Assembly: GCA_965220615.1 (NCBI GenBank) | Contig: CBDCQL010000002.1 | Span: 2,108,001-2,172,000 of the forward strand | Source: JAGWBD01 sp965220615 | Lineage (GTDB): Bacteria; Chloroflexota; Anaerolineae; Aggregatilineales; Phototrophicaceae | Length of the DNA stretch: 64,000 nt | Direction: 5' to 3' | Part shown: positions 41,446 through 49,932 of the stretch, one piece after another | Layout: every line of letters begins with the position of its first letter | Position numbering within the stretch: the stretch's first letter is position 1 | Made by a program: the position numbers and the translations under genes | Notes under the pieces: generated by a model | Databases searched by the model: none | Told to the model about the DNA's origin: nothing | Seen by the model: the letters and a program-made list of their open reading frames with translations, nothing else

Positions 41446-41518
41446 AGGGGAGTAGCTCAATTGGCAGAGCAACGGTCTCCAAATCCGTAGGTTGTGGGTT
41501 CGATTCCTGCCTCCCCTG
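41446..41518 (+). tRNA. tRNA-Trp (CCA anticodon)
   Basis: The acceptor AGGGGAG/CTCCCCT is perfect. The anticodon loop CTCCAAA gives CCA. The T-arm is GTGGG-TTCGATT-CCTGC, and the discriminator is G. A hairpin of GGGGGCGC/GCGCCCCC (41529-41553) without a T-tract follows and may mark processing. Confidence 0.95.
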
Positions 41519-41573
41519 CAACTGAAACGGGGGCGCGCCGACCCGGCGCCCCCTGTATGAGCAAGGAGTTCGT

Positions 41574-42032
41574 ATGACAACCGGCAACAGGACCGAAACC
41601 CGGAGACGGCGGGGCTGGTGGCCTTTCGGCAAAGGCGCCGACGCGGAGCCGGACAAGTCGCAGCAGCGCGGCGTCACCGCGCGCAAGGGCCGCGTGACGC
41701 CTGGCCGACGCAACCAGCCGGTGGTACAGGAAAGCGGCAACCGTCTGACCCGGCCCTTCACCAGGCTCGGCAATTACTTCGAGGGCGTGCGCGACGAGGT
41801 CAACAAGGTCAGTTGGCCCTCCCGCCTGGAGGCGCGGCGTCTGAGCGTCATCGTGCTGGTGTCCACACTGCTGGCGGCCATCGTGCTGGGCCTGATCACC
41901 CTGGGCTACAGCGAACTCTTCGCCATTGGTCTGGGCCAGCCCCTGGTCTTCCTGGGATTTTTCGTCGTGGTGGTCGGGTTGGGCACCTTTTACTACATTC
42001 GTTCCAATCGCAAGAATTCAGCGTCCTGGTGA
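41574..42032 (+). CDS. secE: Preprotein translocase subunit SecE
   Basis: The 152-residue protein has a long basic, disordered N-terminus (about 70 residues), then the conserved SecE amphipathic helix and hinge (YFEGVRDEVNKVSWPSR), then the expected transmembrane helix. A second hydrophobic segment (about residues 122-142) follows, which most single-helix SecE proteins lack. It stabilises SecY in the translocon. AAGGAG lies five bases before the ATG. It is 17 bases ahead of nusG. Confidence 0.92.
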   Translation: MTTGNRTETRRRRGWWPFGKGADAEPDKSQQRGVTARKGRVTPGRRNQPVVQESGNRLTRPFTRLGNYFEGVRDEVNKVSWPSRLEARRLSVIVLVSTLLAAIVLGLITLGYSELFAIGLGQPLVFLGFFVVVVGLGTFYYIRSNRKNSASW

Positions 42033-42049
42033 CAGGGGCGGGAGAGCAG

Positions 42050-42670
42050 ATGAACCAGGAAGGCTTCGACCCCGAACCGGTCTGGCTGGACAACGAAGAC
42101 GACGACCTCAACATCATCCTTGAGGACGGCACGGAAGCCGCCACGGTCGACAGGCAGTGGTTCGTGATCCACTGCTATTCCGGCTACGAGAACAAGGTGC
42201 GCCACGCCATTGAGCAGCGTATCGAGACCATGGGTATGCGCGACAAGATCTTCGACGTCATCATCCCCACCGAGGAAGAGATCGAGATCCGCGACGGCAA
42301 GCATCGCCCGGTGGAACGGCGCGTCTTCCCCGGCTACCTGCTGGTCGAAATGGTCATGGACGAGGATTCCTGGTACGTCGTGCGCAACACCCCCGGCGTG
42401 ACCGGCTTTGTGGGCATGGGCAACGACCCCACGCCCCTGCGCGAGGAAGAAGTCAACAAGATCATGGACCGCATGTCGCAGGAGACGCCGACCATCGTCG
42501 TCAACTTCAGCGTCGGCGAGAAGGTGCGCATCATCGACGGCCCCTTCAATGACTTTATCGGCACGGTGGACAACATCGATATCGACAAGACCCGCGTGCG
42601 CGTGATGGTCAGCTTTTTCGGGCGCGATACGCCGGTCGAACTGGATTTCCTGGAAATCGAGAAAGCCTGA
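42050..42670 (+). CDS. nusG: Transcription termination/antitermination protein NusG
   Basis: The 206-residue protein has the NGN domain (WFVIHCYSGYENKV, then RVFPGYLLVEM and TPGVTGFVG) and a C-terminal KOW domain (FSVGEKVRIIDGPFNDF). An acidic N-terminal extension of about 35 residues precedes the NGN domain. It binds RNA polymerase and couples to ribosomes or Rho. GGGAGAG precedes ATG 42050. Confidence 0.96.
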   Translation: MNQEGFDPEPVWLDNEDDDLNIILEDGTEAATVDRQWFVIHCYSGYENKVRHAIEQRIETMGMRDKIFDVIIPTEEEIEIRDGKHRPVERRVFPGYLLVEMVMDEDSWYVVRNTPGVTGFVGMGNDPTPLREEEVNKIMDRMSQETPTIVVNFSVGEKVRIIDGPFNDFIGTVDNIDIDKTRVRVMVSFFGRDTPVELDFLEIEKA

Positions 42671-42684
42671 GGACGAATAACTGC

Positions 42685-43110
42685 ATGGCAAAGAAAATCA
42701 AGGCCATCCTGACCCTGCAAATCCCCGCCGGCAAGGCCAATCCGGCGCCGCCGATCGGGCCGGCGCTGGCCCAGCACGGCATCAATCTGATGGGCTTTTG
42801 CAAGGAATACAACGCCCGCACCAGCAACCGCATGGGCGATATCATTCCCGCCGAAATCACCGTCTTCAGCGACAACTCCTTCCGCTTTGAACTCAAAAGC
42901 CCGCCGACTGCCTTCCTCATCCGCAAGGCCGCCGGCATCGAGAAAGGCGCCGCCAACCCCCTCACCGAAAAGGTCGGTCAACTCAATCGCCGCCAGGTGC
43001 AGGAAATTGCCGAGGTGAAGTTGCCCGACCTCAACACCTCGAATATCGAGGCGGCCATGCGTCAGGTGGAAGGCACCGCGCGCCAGATGGGCGTCACCGT
43101 CGTCGACTGA
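42685..43110 (+). CDS. rplK: 50S ribosomal protein L11
   Basis: The 141-residue protein shows standard L11 features: the N-terminal proline-rich LQIPAGKANPAPPIGPA, GINLMGFCKEYNA, and the C-terminal rRNA-binding domain ending NTSNIEAAMRQVEGTA. It starts 14 bases after nusG with GAGGA upstream. Confidence 0.97.
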   Translation: MAKKIKAILTLQIPAGKANPAPPIGPALAQHGINLMGFCKEYNARTSNRMGDIIPAEITVFSDNSFRFELKSPPTAFLIRKAAGIEKGAANPLTEKVGQLNRRQVQEIAEVKLPDLNTSNIEAAMRQVEGTARQMGVTVVD

Positions 43111-43168
43111 TTCACACAGTTCTGTGGGAGGGCCACGCCTGGCCCGCCGGCACCACGGGGAGGAAAGC

Positions 43169-43864
43169 ATGGCAAAAAGAGGCAAACGTTACGAGGCAGC
43201 GCTGCAGGAATTCGACCGCAGTCAGGACTACCCGCTTGAGGAAGCGGTGCGGCTGGTGAAAAAGCTGGCCACCGCCAAATTCGACGAGACCATTGAGGTC
43301 CACGTGCGCCTCGGCATCGACCCGCGCCACAGCGACCAGCAGGTGCGCAACACCGTGCTGCTGCCGCACGGCCTTGGCCGCTCCGTGCGCGTGCTGGTCT
43401 TCGCCGAGGGTGAAGACGCCCGCGCCGCCGAAGAGGCCGGCGCCGACGTCATCGCCGACGACGCCGTGGTCGCCCGCATCCAGAACGAGGGCTGGCTGGA
43501 ATTCGACGCCGCTCTGGCGGTGCCATCGATGATGTCGCGCGTGGGTCGTCTTGGCCGCATCCTCGGCCCGCGCGGCATGATGCCCAACCCGCGCGCCGGG
43601 ACGGTGGTGCAACCCGCCGAACTGCCCCAGGCCATCGAAGAGCGCAAGGCTGGCCGCGTCGAGTTTCGCAACGACAAGACCGGCAACCTGCACGTGCCGG
43701 TCGGCAAGGCCAGCTTTGACTACGAGCCCCTGCTGGAAAACACGCGCACGGTCATCGACGCCATCAGCGGCGCCCGTCCCTCGGCGCTGAAAGGCGCCTA
43801 CATGCGGCGCGTCGTACTCACATCCACCATGGGGCCCGGCATCAGAGTTGGCAGTGCCGCCTGA
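43169..43864 (+). CDS. rplA: 50S ribosomal protein L1
   Basis: The 231-residue protein has L1 signatures: FDETIEVHVRLGIDPRHSDQ, the central LGRILGPRGMMPNPRAGTV, and GKASF. GAGGAAAG precedes ATG 43169; the open frame from 43124 has no such signal. rplJ and rplL, which usually follow rplA, are absent here and surE follows instead. A CCTCTGAC/GTCAGGGG hairpin without a T-run lies just after the stop. Confidence 0.97.
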   Translation: MAKRGKRYEAALQEFDRSQDYPLEEAVRLVKKLATAKFDETIEVHVRLGIDPRHSDQQVRNTVLLPHGLGRSVRVLVFAEGEDARAAEEAGADVIADDAVVARIQNEGWLEFDAALAVPSMMSRVGRLGRILGPRGMMPNPRAGTVVQPAELPQAIEERKAGRVEFRNDKTGNLHVPVGKASFDYEPLLENTRTVIDAISGARPSALKGAYMRRVVLTSTMGPGIRVGSAA

Positions 43865-44016
43865 ATCGCAACTCTGCAACAACCAGAGCCTCTGACCGGC
43901 AGTCAGGGGATGTTCCACAGCGTTGTGCGACGTTTACGTCGGCTTAAACTTCGCTTGACATCCAGTCGTACAATATATGGCATGGGGAATCCGAATATAA
44001 AGGGAGTACTACCTGA

Positions 44017-44772
44017 GTGAGCTACATTCTCGTCACCAACGATGATGGCGTGCGCGCGCCGGGAATCGCCGCGCTGGCCGGCGCCATGCAGGAGCTTGGC
44101 GAGGTGCGCGTCATCGCCCCGGCCGTCAACCAGAGCGCCAGCGGCCACAAGAAGACCCTCTTCCAGGACATCCCGGTAGCCGAGACCCTGCTGCCGGACG
44201 GTACGCCCGCCCTGGCGGTGAGCGGCTCGCCGGCCGATTGCATCGCGCTGACCGCACTGGGCATGGCCGAATGGCCGGCGCGGGTCGTCGTTTCCGGCAT
44301 CAACCGCGGCGCCAACATGGGCCAGGACGTCACCTACAGCGGCACGGTCAGCGCGGCGCTGGAGGCCACCATCCACGGCATCCCGGCCGTCGCCTTCTCG
44401 CTCGACAATCCGGCTGCCGACGACGTCGCCGATTACGCGGCGGCGGCGCGCATCGCCGCGCGCATCGTCGGCGAATACGTCCTCAAACGCTGCCTGCCGC
44501 CCTTTACCATTCTCAACGTCAACCTGCCGGCCTGCGACGACATCCACGATATTCGCCTGACGCGCCAGGGTATCCGCATTTACAACGATGAAATCGCCAG
44601 CAATGGCAGCGTCTATCGCATCGTCGGGCCCGCGCCGGGGGGCATGACCGACGAGGAAGGCACCGACCTCTGGGCCGTACACCACGGCTACGCCAGCGTG
44701 ACCCCTATCAACCTTGACCTGACCGCCCACCGCTTTCTGGCCGATCTGGCCGCCTGGGACATCACCCTCTGA
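44017..44772 (+). CDS. surE: 5'/3'-nucleotidase SurE
   Basis: The 251-residue protein has the SurE metal site VTNDDGVRAPGI at the N-terminus, then PAVNQSASGHK, the VSGSPADC segment and SGINRGANMGQDVTYSGTVSAA, all diagnostic. It removes phosphate from nucleoside monophosphates and is linked to stationary-phase survival. The start is GTG 44017 with AGGGAG about ten bases upstream. Confidence 0.95.
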   Translation: MSYILVTNDDGVRAPGIAALAGAMQELGEVRVIAPAVNQSASGHKKTLFQDIPVAETLLPDGTPALAVSGSPADCIALTALGMAEWPARVVVSGINRGANMGQDVTYSGTVSAALEATIHGIPAVAFSLDNPAADDVADYAAAARIAARIVGEYVLKRCLPPFTILNVNLPACDDIHDIRLTRQGIRIYNDEIASNGSVYRIVGPAPGGMTDEEGTDLWAVHHGYASVTPINLDLTAHRFLADLAAWDITL

Positions 44773-44852
44773 AAGCCATCTGAAGCAGACCCCCGGCGAA
44801 TTTGGGCGCTGAAGTCGGGGCGGGACTGACCCGGGTTTCGAGGTCCTGCCGA

Positions 44853-45884
44853 CTATTCGTATTGACCGGTGGTGTAGACGTACACCGCGATGCCGTGACC
44901 CTTTTCCCAGTTCCAGTAGTCGTCGGACCAGTCATAGAGCCAGTTCGAATCGAGGATTGACGCGTTGACGCAGCCGTGACTGCGGCGAAAGCCGAAGCCG
45001 TCGTGCCAGTACGCGCCATGCAGGGCGATGCCGCCGTCGAAATACTGCGTCCAGGGGACTTCCTGCAAGGAGTAGAAGTCCGGCTGCTGGTACGCGCCAC
45101 TCATGTCGCCGCGGGCGCGCCGCAGCCAGACGTGGAAGATGCCCTCGTTGGTGGACCATTCCTCAAGGCCGGAGGATACCAGCGTGGTGAAGACCGGTGT
45201 GTCGCCCTCGTAGGCCGTGAGTACCTGTTCGTAAAGGTCGATGCCGACCCACTTTTGCGTGTCGATCGCTTCCGGCCGCGCCACCGGATCGTACATGGCG
45301 AGGTTGTACTGGTGCACCCACTGGTCCGTACCGATCTGGTACCAGCACTTGCCATTGACCTTCACGCAACTGAAAACGTTTACCCGCGTGTAGCGATAAA
45401 GGAAGGGATTGAGCGGCGAGTCAGCGCCGCCCGGTTCGGTCGCCGCGCGCAAATGACGCAGGGTCCAGGCCATCGGGAACTCCAGGCCTTCCCCCGGCAA
45501 TTCCACCCCGGCATAGCGCGAGGGAATGACTTCCTCGCCAAGTACGTCGAGCGGGACCCATTGCCCCTCGCCGATTTCCGCCCAGTCGTCCACAATCTGC
45601 GACACGGTGACGAAACTGTAGCCTTCGTCGGCAGTCTCCAGCAGTTCGCCAAAGGGTTCCTCATAGACGGGCAGGATTCCTTCCACGCGGCGGTAGTCCC
45701 GATCGTAGAGCAGTTCTTCATCGACGGGCACGGGGCGCACCGCGGGCCAGCGATTCGAGGCCAGCACCTCGTCGCTGATGGCGCAATTGCCATCATCCGG
45801 CGACTCGCACACCGGCAGCGCCTGCGCCAGCTTGGCGGTCAGGAGCAGCAACACGGACAGGGCCAGTATTGACGATCGCCGCAT
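44853..45884 (-). CDS. L,D-transpeptidase (YkuD family), exported, paralogue A
   Basis: The 343-residue protein has a signal peptide (hydrophobic residues about 6-22, ending AQA) and an SH3-like region with alternating Tyr/Trp (about residues 60-130). The C-terminal YkuD domain has IALHGAYWHDGFG and the catalytic RSHGCVN (Cys nucleophile). It should form 3-3 cross-links in peptidoglycan or attach proteins to it. AAAGGGA lies just before ATG 45884. It is about 60% identical by eye to the adjacent upstream gene, pointing to tandem duplication. Confidence 0.88.
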   Translation of the reverse strand: MRRSSILALSVLLLLTAKLAQALPVCESPDDGNCAISDEVLASNRWPAVRPVPVDEELLYDRDYRRVEGILPVYEEPFGELLETADEGYSFVTVSQIVDDWAEIGEGQWVPLDVLGEEVIPSRYAGVELPGEGLEFPMAWTLRHLRAATEPGGADSPLNPFLYRYTRVNVFSCVKVNGKCWYQIGTDQWVHQYNLAMYDPVARPEAIDTQKWVGIDLYEQVLTAYEGDTPVFTTLVSSGLEEWSTNEGIFHVWLRRARGDMSGAYQQPDFYSLQEVPWTQYFDGGIALHGAYWHDGFGFRRSHGCVNASILDSNWLYDWSDDYWNWEKGHGIAVYVYTTGQYE

Positions 45885-46136
45885 GCATTCCCTTTCGCTG
45901 CGATATCCAGCGTATCCTGACGTGGCCTGCGGAACATATTGCCACATCCGCGAGAGCAAGGTCAACAAATATCCTGTCACAACTCTTCCGCCGGAGAGAA
46001 CACGAATCGCGTACTTTTCAGCGGCGCAAGGCGCGACATCGGCCCGAAGCCGGGGGCAATGGCGTCCCGGCCATCCGCCACAGCACCTCCCGGGGAGGGA
46101 TCGGGGGACGAGACTCCGCCCCTGCACAGCGGCGGG

Positions 46137-47171
46137 TCAGTCGTATTCGCCGGAACTGTAGACGTAGATCGAGATTCCCTGGCCCGCTTCCTCGTCCCAG
46201 CTGTCGTCGGACCACTCATAGAGCCATTTGGCATCGGTCAGGGAGGCATTCACACAGCCGTGACTGCGCTTGACGCCGAAGCCATCGTGCCAGTAGGCGC
46301 CATGCAGGGCGATCGTATCGTCGAAGTACTGCGACCAGGGCACTTCCTGCAGGGAATAGAAATCCGGCCGCCGAAAGGCGCCGCTCATTTCACCGACCCG
46401 GTAGCGATTCCAGACGCGAAAATGCCCTTCATTGGTGGGCCATTGGTCAAGGCCGGAGGAAATGAGCGTGGTGAACACCGGCAACTTGCCCTCGTAGGCC
46501 GTCAACACCTGTTCGTAGAGATCGATTCCGATCCACTTCTGCGTCTCCACCTCCGCCGGCCGCGCGACGGGTTCAAAGATGGCCAACTTGTGCTGATGCA
46601 CCCATTGACCGGGCGCGATCTGGTACCAGCACTTGCCATCGACGCGCACACAGCCAAAAATACTCACCCGCGTGTAGCGATAGAGAAAGGGATTGTGGGG
46701 AGCATCGTCGGCGCCGGGTTCGCTTGCCGGCCGCAGGTGTCGCAACGTCCAGGCCATGGGAAAGGCGAGCCCGCCCTGCGGCAACTCCACCCCGGCGAAC
46801 CAGGAGGGCCTGATCGACTCGCCCAGCGCGTCCAGCGGCACCCATTCCTGATCGTCGATTTGCGCCCAGTCGCCCCGGGTCTGCTTTACAGTGACGAAAT
46901 TGAAACCCTTGTCGGTCGTTTCCGTCATTTCACCGTCCGGCGCATTGTAGACCGGCAGCGTGCCCCGCACGCGCCGATAGTCGCGGACGGACACGACGTC
47001 CGCCAGGACGCGCAGCTGGCTCACCCTGGGCTCGCGGAAATCCTCCAGAATGACGTCATTCAGCCCGCAAATCCCCTCGCCCGGGCCGGTGCAAATCTCA
47101 ACCGCCCCGACCATTCCGCCAGTGGCGACCATTAACAGGAACAAAACGAACATCATCGCACAACGCATCAT
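46137..47171 (-). CDS. L,D-transpeptidase (YkuD family), exported, paralogue B
   Basis: The 344-residue protein has a signal peptide, then the same SH3-like region and YkuD domain (IALHGAYWHDGFGVKRSHGC, then VN) as the downstream paralogue. Shared long blocks (FPMAWTLRHLR, NPFLYRYTRV, IDLYEQVLTAYEG) show recent duplication. GAGG lies about eight bases before ATG 47171; ATG 47168 is equally possible. About 250 bases separate the two copies, so they may have separate promoters. Confidence 0.88.
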   Translation of the reverse strand: MMRCAMMFVLFLLMVATGGMVGAVEICTGPGEGICGLNDVILEDFREPRVSQLRVLADVVSVRDYRRVRGTLPVYNAPDGEMTETTDKGFNFVTVKQTRGDWAQIDDQEWVPLDALGESIRPSWFAGVELPQGGLAFPMAWTLRHLRPASEPGADDAPHNPFLYRYTRVSIFGCVRVDGKCWYQIAPGQWVHQHKLAIFEPVARPAEVETQKWIGIDLYEQVLTAYEGKLPVFTTLISSGLDQWPTNEGHFRVWNRYRVGEMSGAFRRPDFYSLQEVPWSQYFDDTIALHGAYWHDGFGVKRSHGCVNASLTDAKWLYEWSDDSWDEEAGQGISIYVYSSGEYD

Positions 47172-47287
47172 TAAGTACCTCTTTGCCGCAGAGACGATCG
47201 TCGATCCCGGCAGCGAAGTGCCATGCTGCAGGGTCCGGCGTCATGCCGGGCGGGGTATACTAACACAGGTTAATGACAGGAAAGAAA

Positions 47288-47986
47288 ATGGTACGCATAC
47301 TAATCAGCGGCGCAAACCGCGGCATCGGTCTGGAGTTTGTACGACAGTGGCTGCAACGCGGTGACGCCCGCATCTTTGCCACGGCGCGGCGCCCGCAGCA
47401 GGCCGGCGAGCTTCTCGCCCTGGCCAGTCCGCAGCTGACCGTCCTGCCCATGGACGTCAGCGACCCGGCCTCCCTGCGCGCGGCTGTCGCCGAAGTGGCC
47501 GACTCGGTCGACGGCCTCGACCTGCTCGTCAACAACGCCGCCATCAAGCCGCCCGACTCCGAACAGCAGTTGGCCACGCTGGACGCGGGCAGCATGTTGC
47601 AGACCCTGCAGGTCAACAGTCTGGGCCCCCTGCTGCTGGCGCAGGCCTGCCTGCCCCTGCTGCGGCGGGGCGACAGGCCGCGGCTCGTCAACATCTCCTC
47701 CGGCATGGGCTCGCTGACGCGCAAGCAAAGTGGCGGCCAGTACGCCTACTGCTCCAGCAAGGCCGCCCTCAACATGGTCACGCGCGGCCTGGCCGCCGAT
47801 CTGGGACCCTCCGGCATCATCGTTTGCTCCCTGCATCCTGGCTGGGTGCGCACGGAAATGGGCGGCATGCAGGCGTCGCTTTCCACGAAGGAGTCCGTGC
47901 AGGCTCTGTTGCGCGTGATCGACAGTCTGACTCCGGCGGACAGTGGCGGCTATCTCGACCCGGGGCGGGAGACCATCCCCTGGTAG
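47288..47986 (+). CDS. Short-chain dehydrogenase/reductase (SDR)
   Basis: The 232-residue Rossmann protein has the nucleotide motif SGANRGIG near residue 7, LLVNNAAI, a NISSGMGS strand with the catalytic Ser, and YxxxK as YAYCSSK. It most resembles the carbonyl-reductase-like SDR group without a defined substrate. AGGAAAG before ATG 47288 favours it over ATG 47273. A TATACT -10 lies at 47256-47261. Confidence 0.88.
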   Translation: MVRILISGANRGIGLEFVRQWLQRGDARIFATARRPQQAGELLALASPQLTVLPMDVSDPASLRAAVAEVADSVDGLDLLVNNAAIKPPDSEQQLATLDAGSMLQTLQVNSLGPLLLAQACLPLLRRGDRPRLVNISSGMGSLTRKQSGGQYAYCSSKAALNMVTRGLAADLGPSGIIVCSLHPGWVRTEMGGMQASLSTKESVQALLRVIDSLTPADSGGYLDPGRETIPW

Positions 47987-48123
47987 GCGTTTAGTTCCTT
48001 CCTGCGGCCAGGCCATTGACAGGCCCGAAGGCCGTCCGCACAATGGAGCGATCAGAGCCCGTCCAGGCCGGGGAGTTCTGCGCGCCCCGCCTGCGACCCC
48101 TTCCCGCAGCAAAGGAGCCAATA

Positions 48124-48528
48124 ATGAGCACGACCATTCCCGCATCCCATCGTGAACTGCTGGCCGGCCCCACCGTGGTGACGCTCGTCACCATGATGCC
48201 CGACGGACAGCCCCAGGCCACCCCGGTCTGGTGCAAGCTGGACGGCGACGACATCCTCGTCAACAGCCAACCCGGCCGGCGCAAGGACCTGAACATCCGC
48301 GCCAACAACAAGGTCACTGTCATGGCCCTCGACCACCAGGACCCCTACCGCTACATCGAGGTGCGCGGCCAGGTGACCCACATCAACGAGGACGACGAGG
48401 CGCTGATCGACGAACTGGCGCGGCTCTACACCGGCGCCGAAAGCTACTTCGGCGACTTCGCGGCGGACAGGGAGCGCTCGCGGCGCGTCACCTACCGCAT
48501 CACGCCACGGCGCGTGCTCACGCAGTGA
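48124..48528 (+). CDS. PPOX-class F420-dependent oxidoreductase family protein
   Basis: The 134-residue split-barrel protein has the PPOX start (VVTLVTMMPDGQPQATPVW), the DILVNSQPGRRKDLNI segment and VRGQVTHI, all typical of the F420/FMN-binding PPOX family (TIGR03618-like). AAAGGAG precedes ATG 48124. A role in F420-linked redox is inferred from the family; the bound flavin cannot be told from sequence alone. Confidence 0.85.
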   Translation: MSTTIPASHRELLAGPTVVTLVTMMPDGQPQATPVWCKLDGDDILVNSQPGRRKDLNIRANNKVTVMALDHQDPYRYIEVRGQVTHINEDDEALIDELARLYTGAESYFGDFAADRERSRRVTYRITPRRVLTQ

Positions 48529-48544
48529 GGCAAGGTCGGCGGCC

Positions 48545-49246
48545 ATGAGCCAGGCCCTCGCCAGTTCGCTGCTGACGACCCTGGTCAGCGGCGTCTTCGC
48601 CATCACCATTCTGCGGCGCTGGTGGCAGCGCCGTCGGGCGCACCAACTGGCCTGGGGCATCGGCATGGTCATGTATTTCACGGGCGCGCTTAGCCAGGTG
48701 GTGCTGACGCAGCTGTGGAGCCCGACCTTCTTCGCCCTGTGGTACTGGTGCGGTGCCCTGATGGTGGCGGCCTGGCTGGGTCAGGGCACGGTCTACCTGC
48801 TGGTCCGTCGCGGCAACATCGCGCGCAACCTCCAGATGGCCCTGTTGCTGGTGGCCGTCATGACCCTGCCCTGGGCGCTGTGGTTCACGCCCTTCGACAG
48901 CAGCGCCTGGCAGCCGGACGCGGACCTGACCGCCATCTACCGTGACATCATGCCGCAGGGACGCGGCACCGTGCGTTTCTTCTCGCCGGTGATGAATACC
49001 TGGGGCACCGTCGCCCTCGTCGGCGGCGCCATCTGGTCCGCCCGGCTCTTTCGCCGCAAGCAAATCATGCGCGAGCGGGTCTACGGCAACTGGCTGATCG
49101 CCGTCGGCGGCCTGTTGCCGGCCCTCGGCGGCACCCTGATTCGCCTCGGCGACCCCTCCCTGAAATACATGGCCGAACTGGCCGGCGTCATTCTGATCTA
49201 CGCCGGGTTCCTGCTGGCCACCCGACCGGCGCCGCAGGAGCCGTGA
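48545..49246 (+). CDS. Polytopic membrane protein of unknown function
   Basis: The 233-residue protein has about seven hydrophobic segments spaced through the chain, with short loops rich in Arg (RRWWQRRRAH) on the presumed cytoplasmic side. There is no recognised motif. It starts 16 bases after the PPOX gene and its stop overlaps the next gene's GTG (GTGA), so the three form one transcript. Confidence 0.7.
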   Translation: MSQALASSLLTTLVSGVFAITILRRWWQRRRAHQLAWGIGMVMYFTGALSQVVLTQLWSPTFFALWYWCGALMVAAWLGQGTVYLLVRRGNIARNLQMALLLVAVMTLPWALWFTPFDSSAWQPDADLTAIYRDIMPQGRGTVRFFSPVMNTWGTVALVGGAIWSARLFRRKQIMRERVYGNWLIAVGGLLPALGGTLIRLGDPSLKYMAELAGVILIYAGFLLATRPAPQEP

Positions 49247-49749
49247 AGCAGCGACCGCACCCCCTCCAGGGTTGGCGCCAGGCCCTCACGCGACGCGATC
49301 GCCGGCTTCTCGTCCTGTTCGCGGCGCTCGTGTTGCTCTTCTGCGCGCTGGTGCTGGCCGCCAACGCCTCGCTCACCCCCCTTCATCAACTGCGCGCCCT
49401 GCACGACCAGTTGGGCCGCGCCGGCCTGGTCATCGCACTGCTGATGACGGCCCAGGCGCTGCGCGTCGGCATCCTGCGCAAGGGCGACGTCACGCCGCTC
49501 TTCCGCGCCGCGACCTTTCTGGTCTTCGGCACGATGCTGCTGCAGGCGCTGCTGGGTCTGCCGCTCTACGCGCGCGGCCTGCGACCGGCGCAGGACGTCC
49601 ACCTCATCTACGGCATGGCGACGGTGCTGGCCCTGCCCTTCTTCATGTTCGTGGAGATGACCGCGCGCAAACGGCCGGCCATGGGCAGTTATATCTGGGG
49701 TTTTGCCCTGCTGGCCGGCATCGCCCTGCGCAGCATTACCACCGGCTGA
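49243..49749 (+). CDS. Four-helix membrane protein of unknown function
   Basis: The 168-residue protein has four hydrophobic segments (about residues 22-42, 60-75, 85-108 and 118-165 in part), an Arg-rich N-terminus and a conserved-looking LHQLRALHDQLGRAG loop. GTG 49243 overlaps the previous stop, indicating coupling. After the stop, a degraded copy of its 3' end follows (49818-49845). I recognise no family. Confidence 0.68.
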   Translation: MKQRPHPLQGWRQALTRRDRRLLVLFAALVLLFCALVLAANASLTPLHQLRALHDQLGRAGLVIALLMTAQALRVGILRKGDVTPLFRAATFLVFGTMLLQALLGLPLYARGLRPAQDVHLIYGMATVLALPFFMFVEMTARKRPAMGSYIWGFALLAGIALRSITTG

Positions 49750-49932
49750 TCTCCCCGGTCCTGAGCAGTTGCATCCGGGGCCTCGCCCTGACGCTGGCCG
49801 TGCCGCTCAGCATATTGACCGGCTAGGCGCCCCGGTCCTGGGCAGCAGCATTACCAATGGCTGGAGACGGCGCGCTTGCAACGCGGAGCGAAGTCGGCAT
49901 AATCAACACATCGCAGTGTGGCAGGAGTGCCC

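Noticed and set aside
41529..41553. Terminator after tRNA-Trp
   Set aside because: The GGGGGCGC/GCGCCCCC hairpin is strong but has no T-tract, and secE must be read through. It is more likely an RNA processing or attenuation structure.
43955..43979. Promoter for surE from TTGACA 43955-43960
   Set aside because: The possible -10 elements downstream (TACAAT or TATATG) are only 8 or 13 bases away, outside workable spacing.
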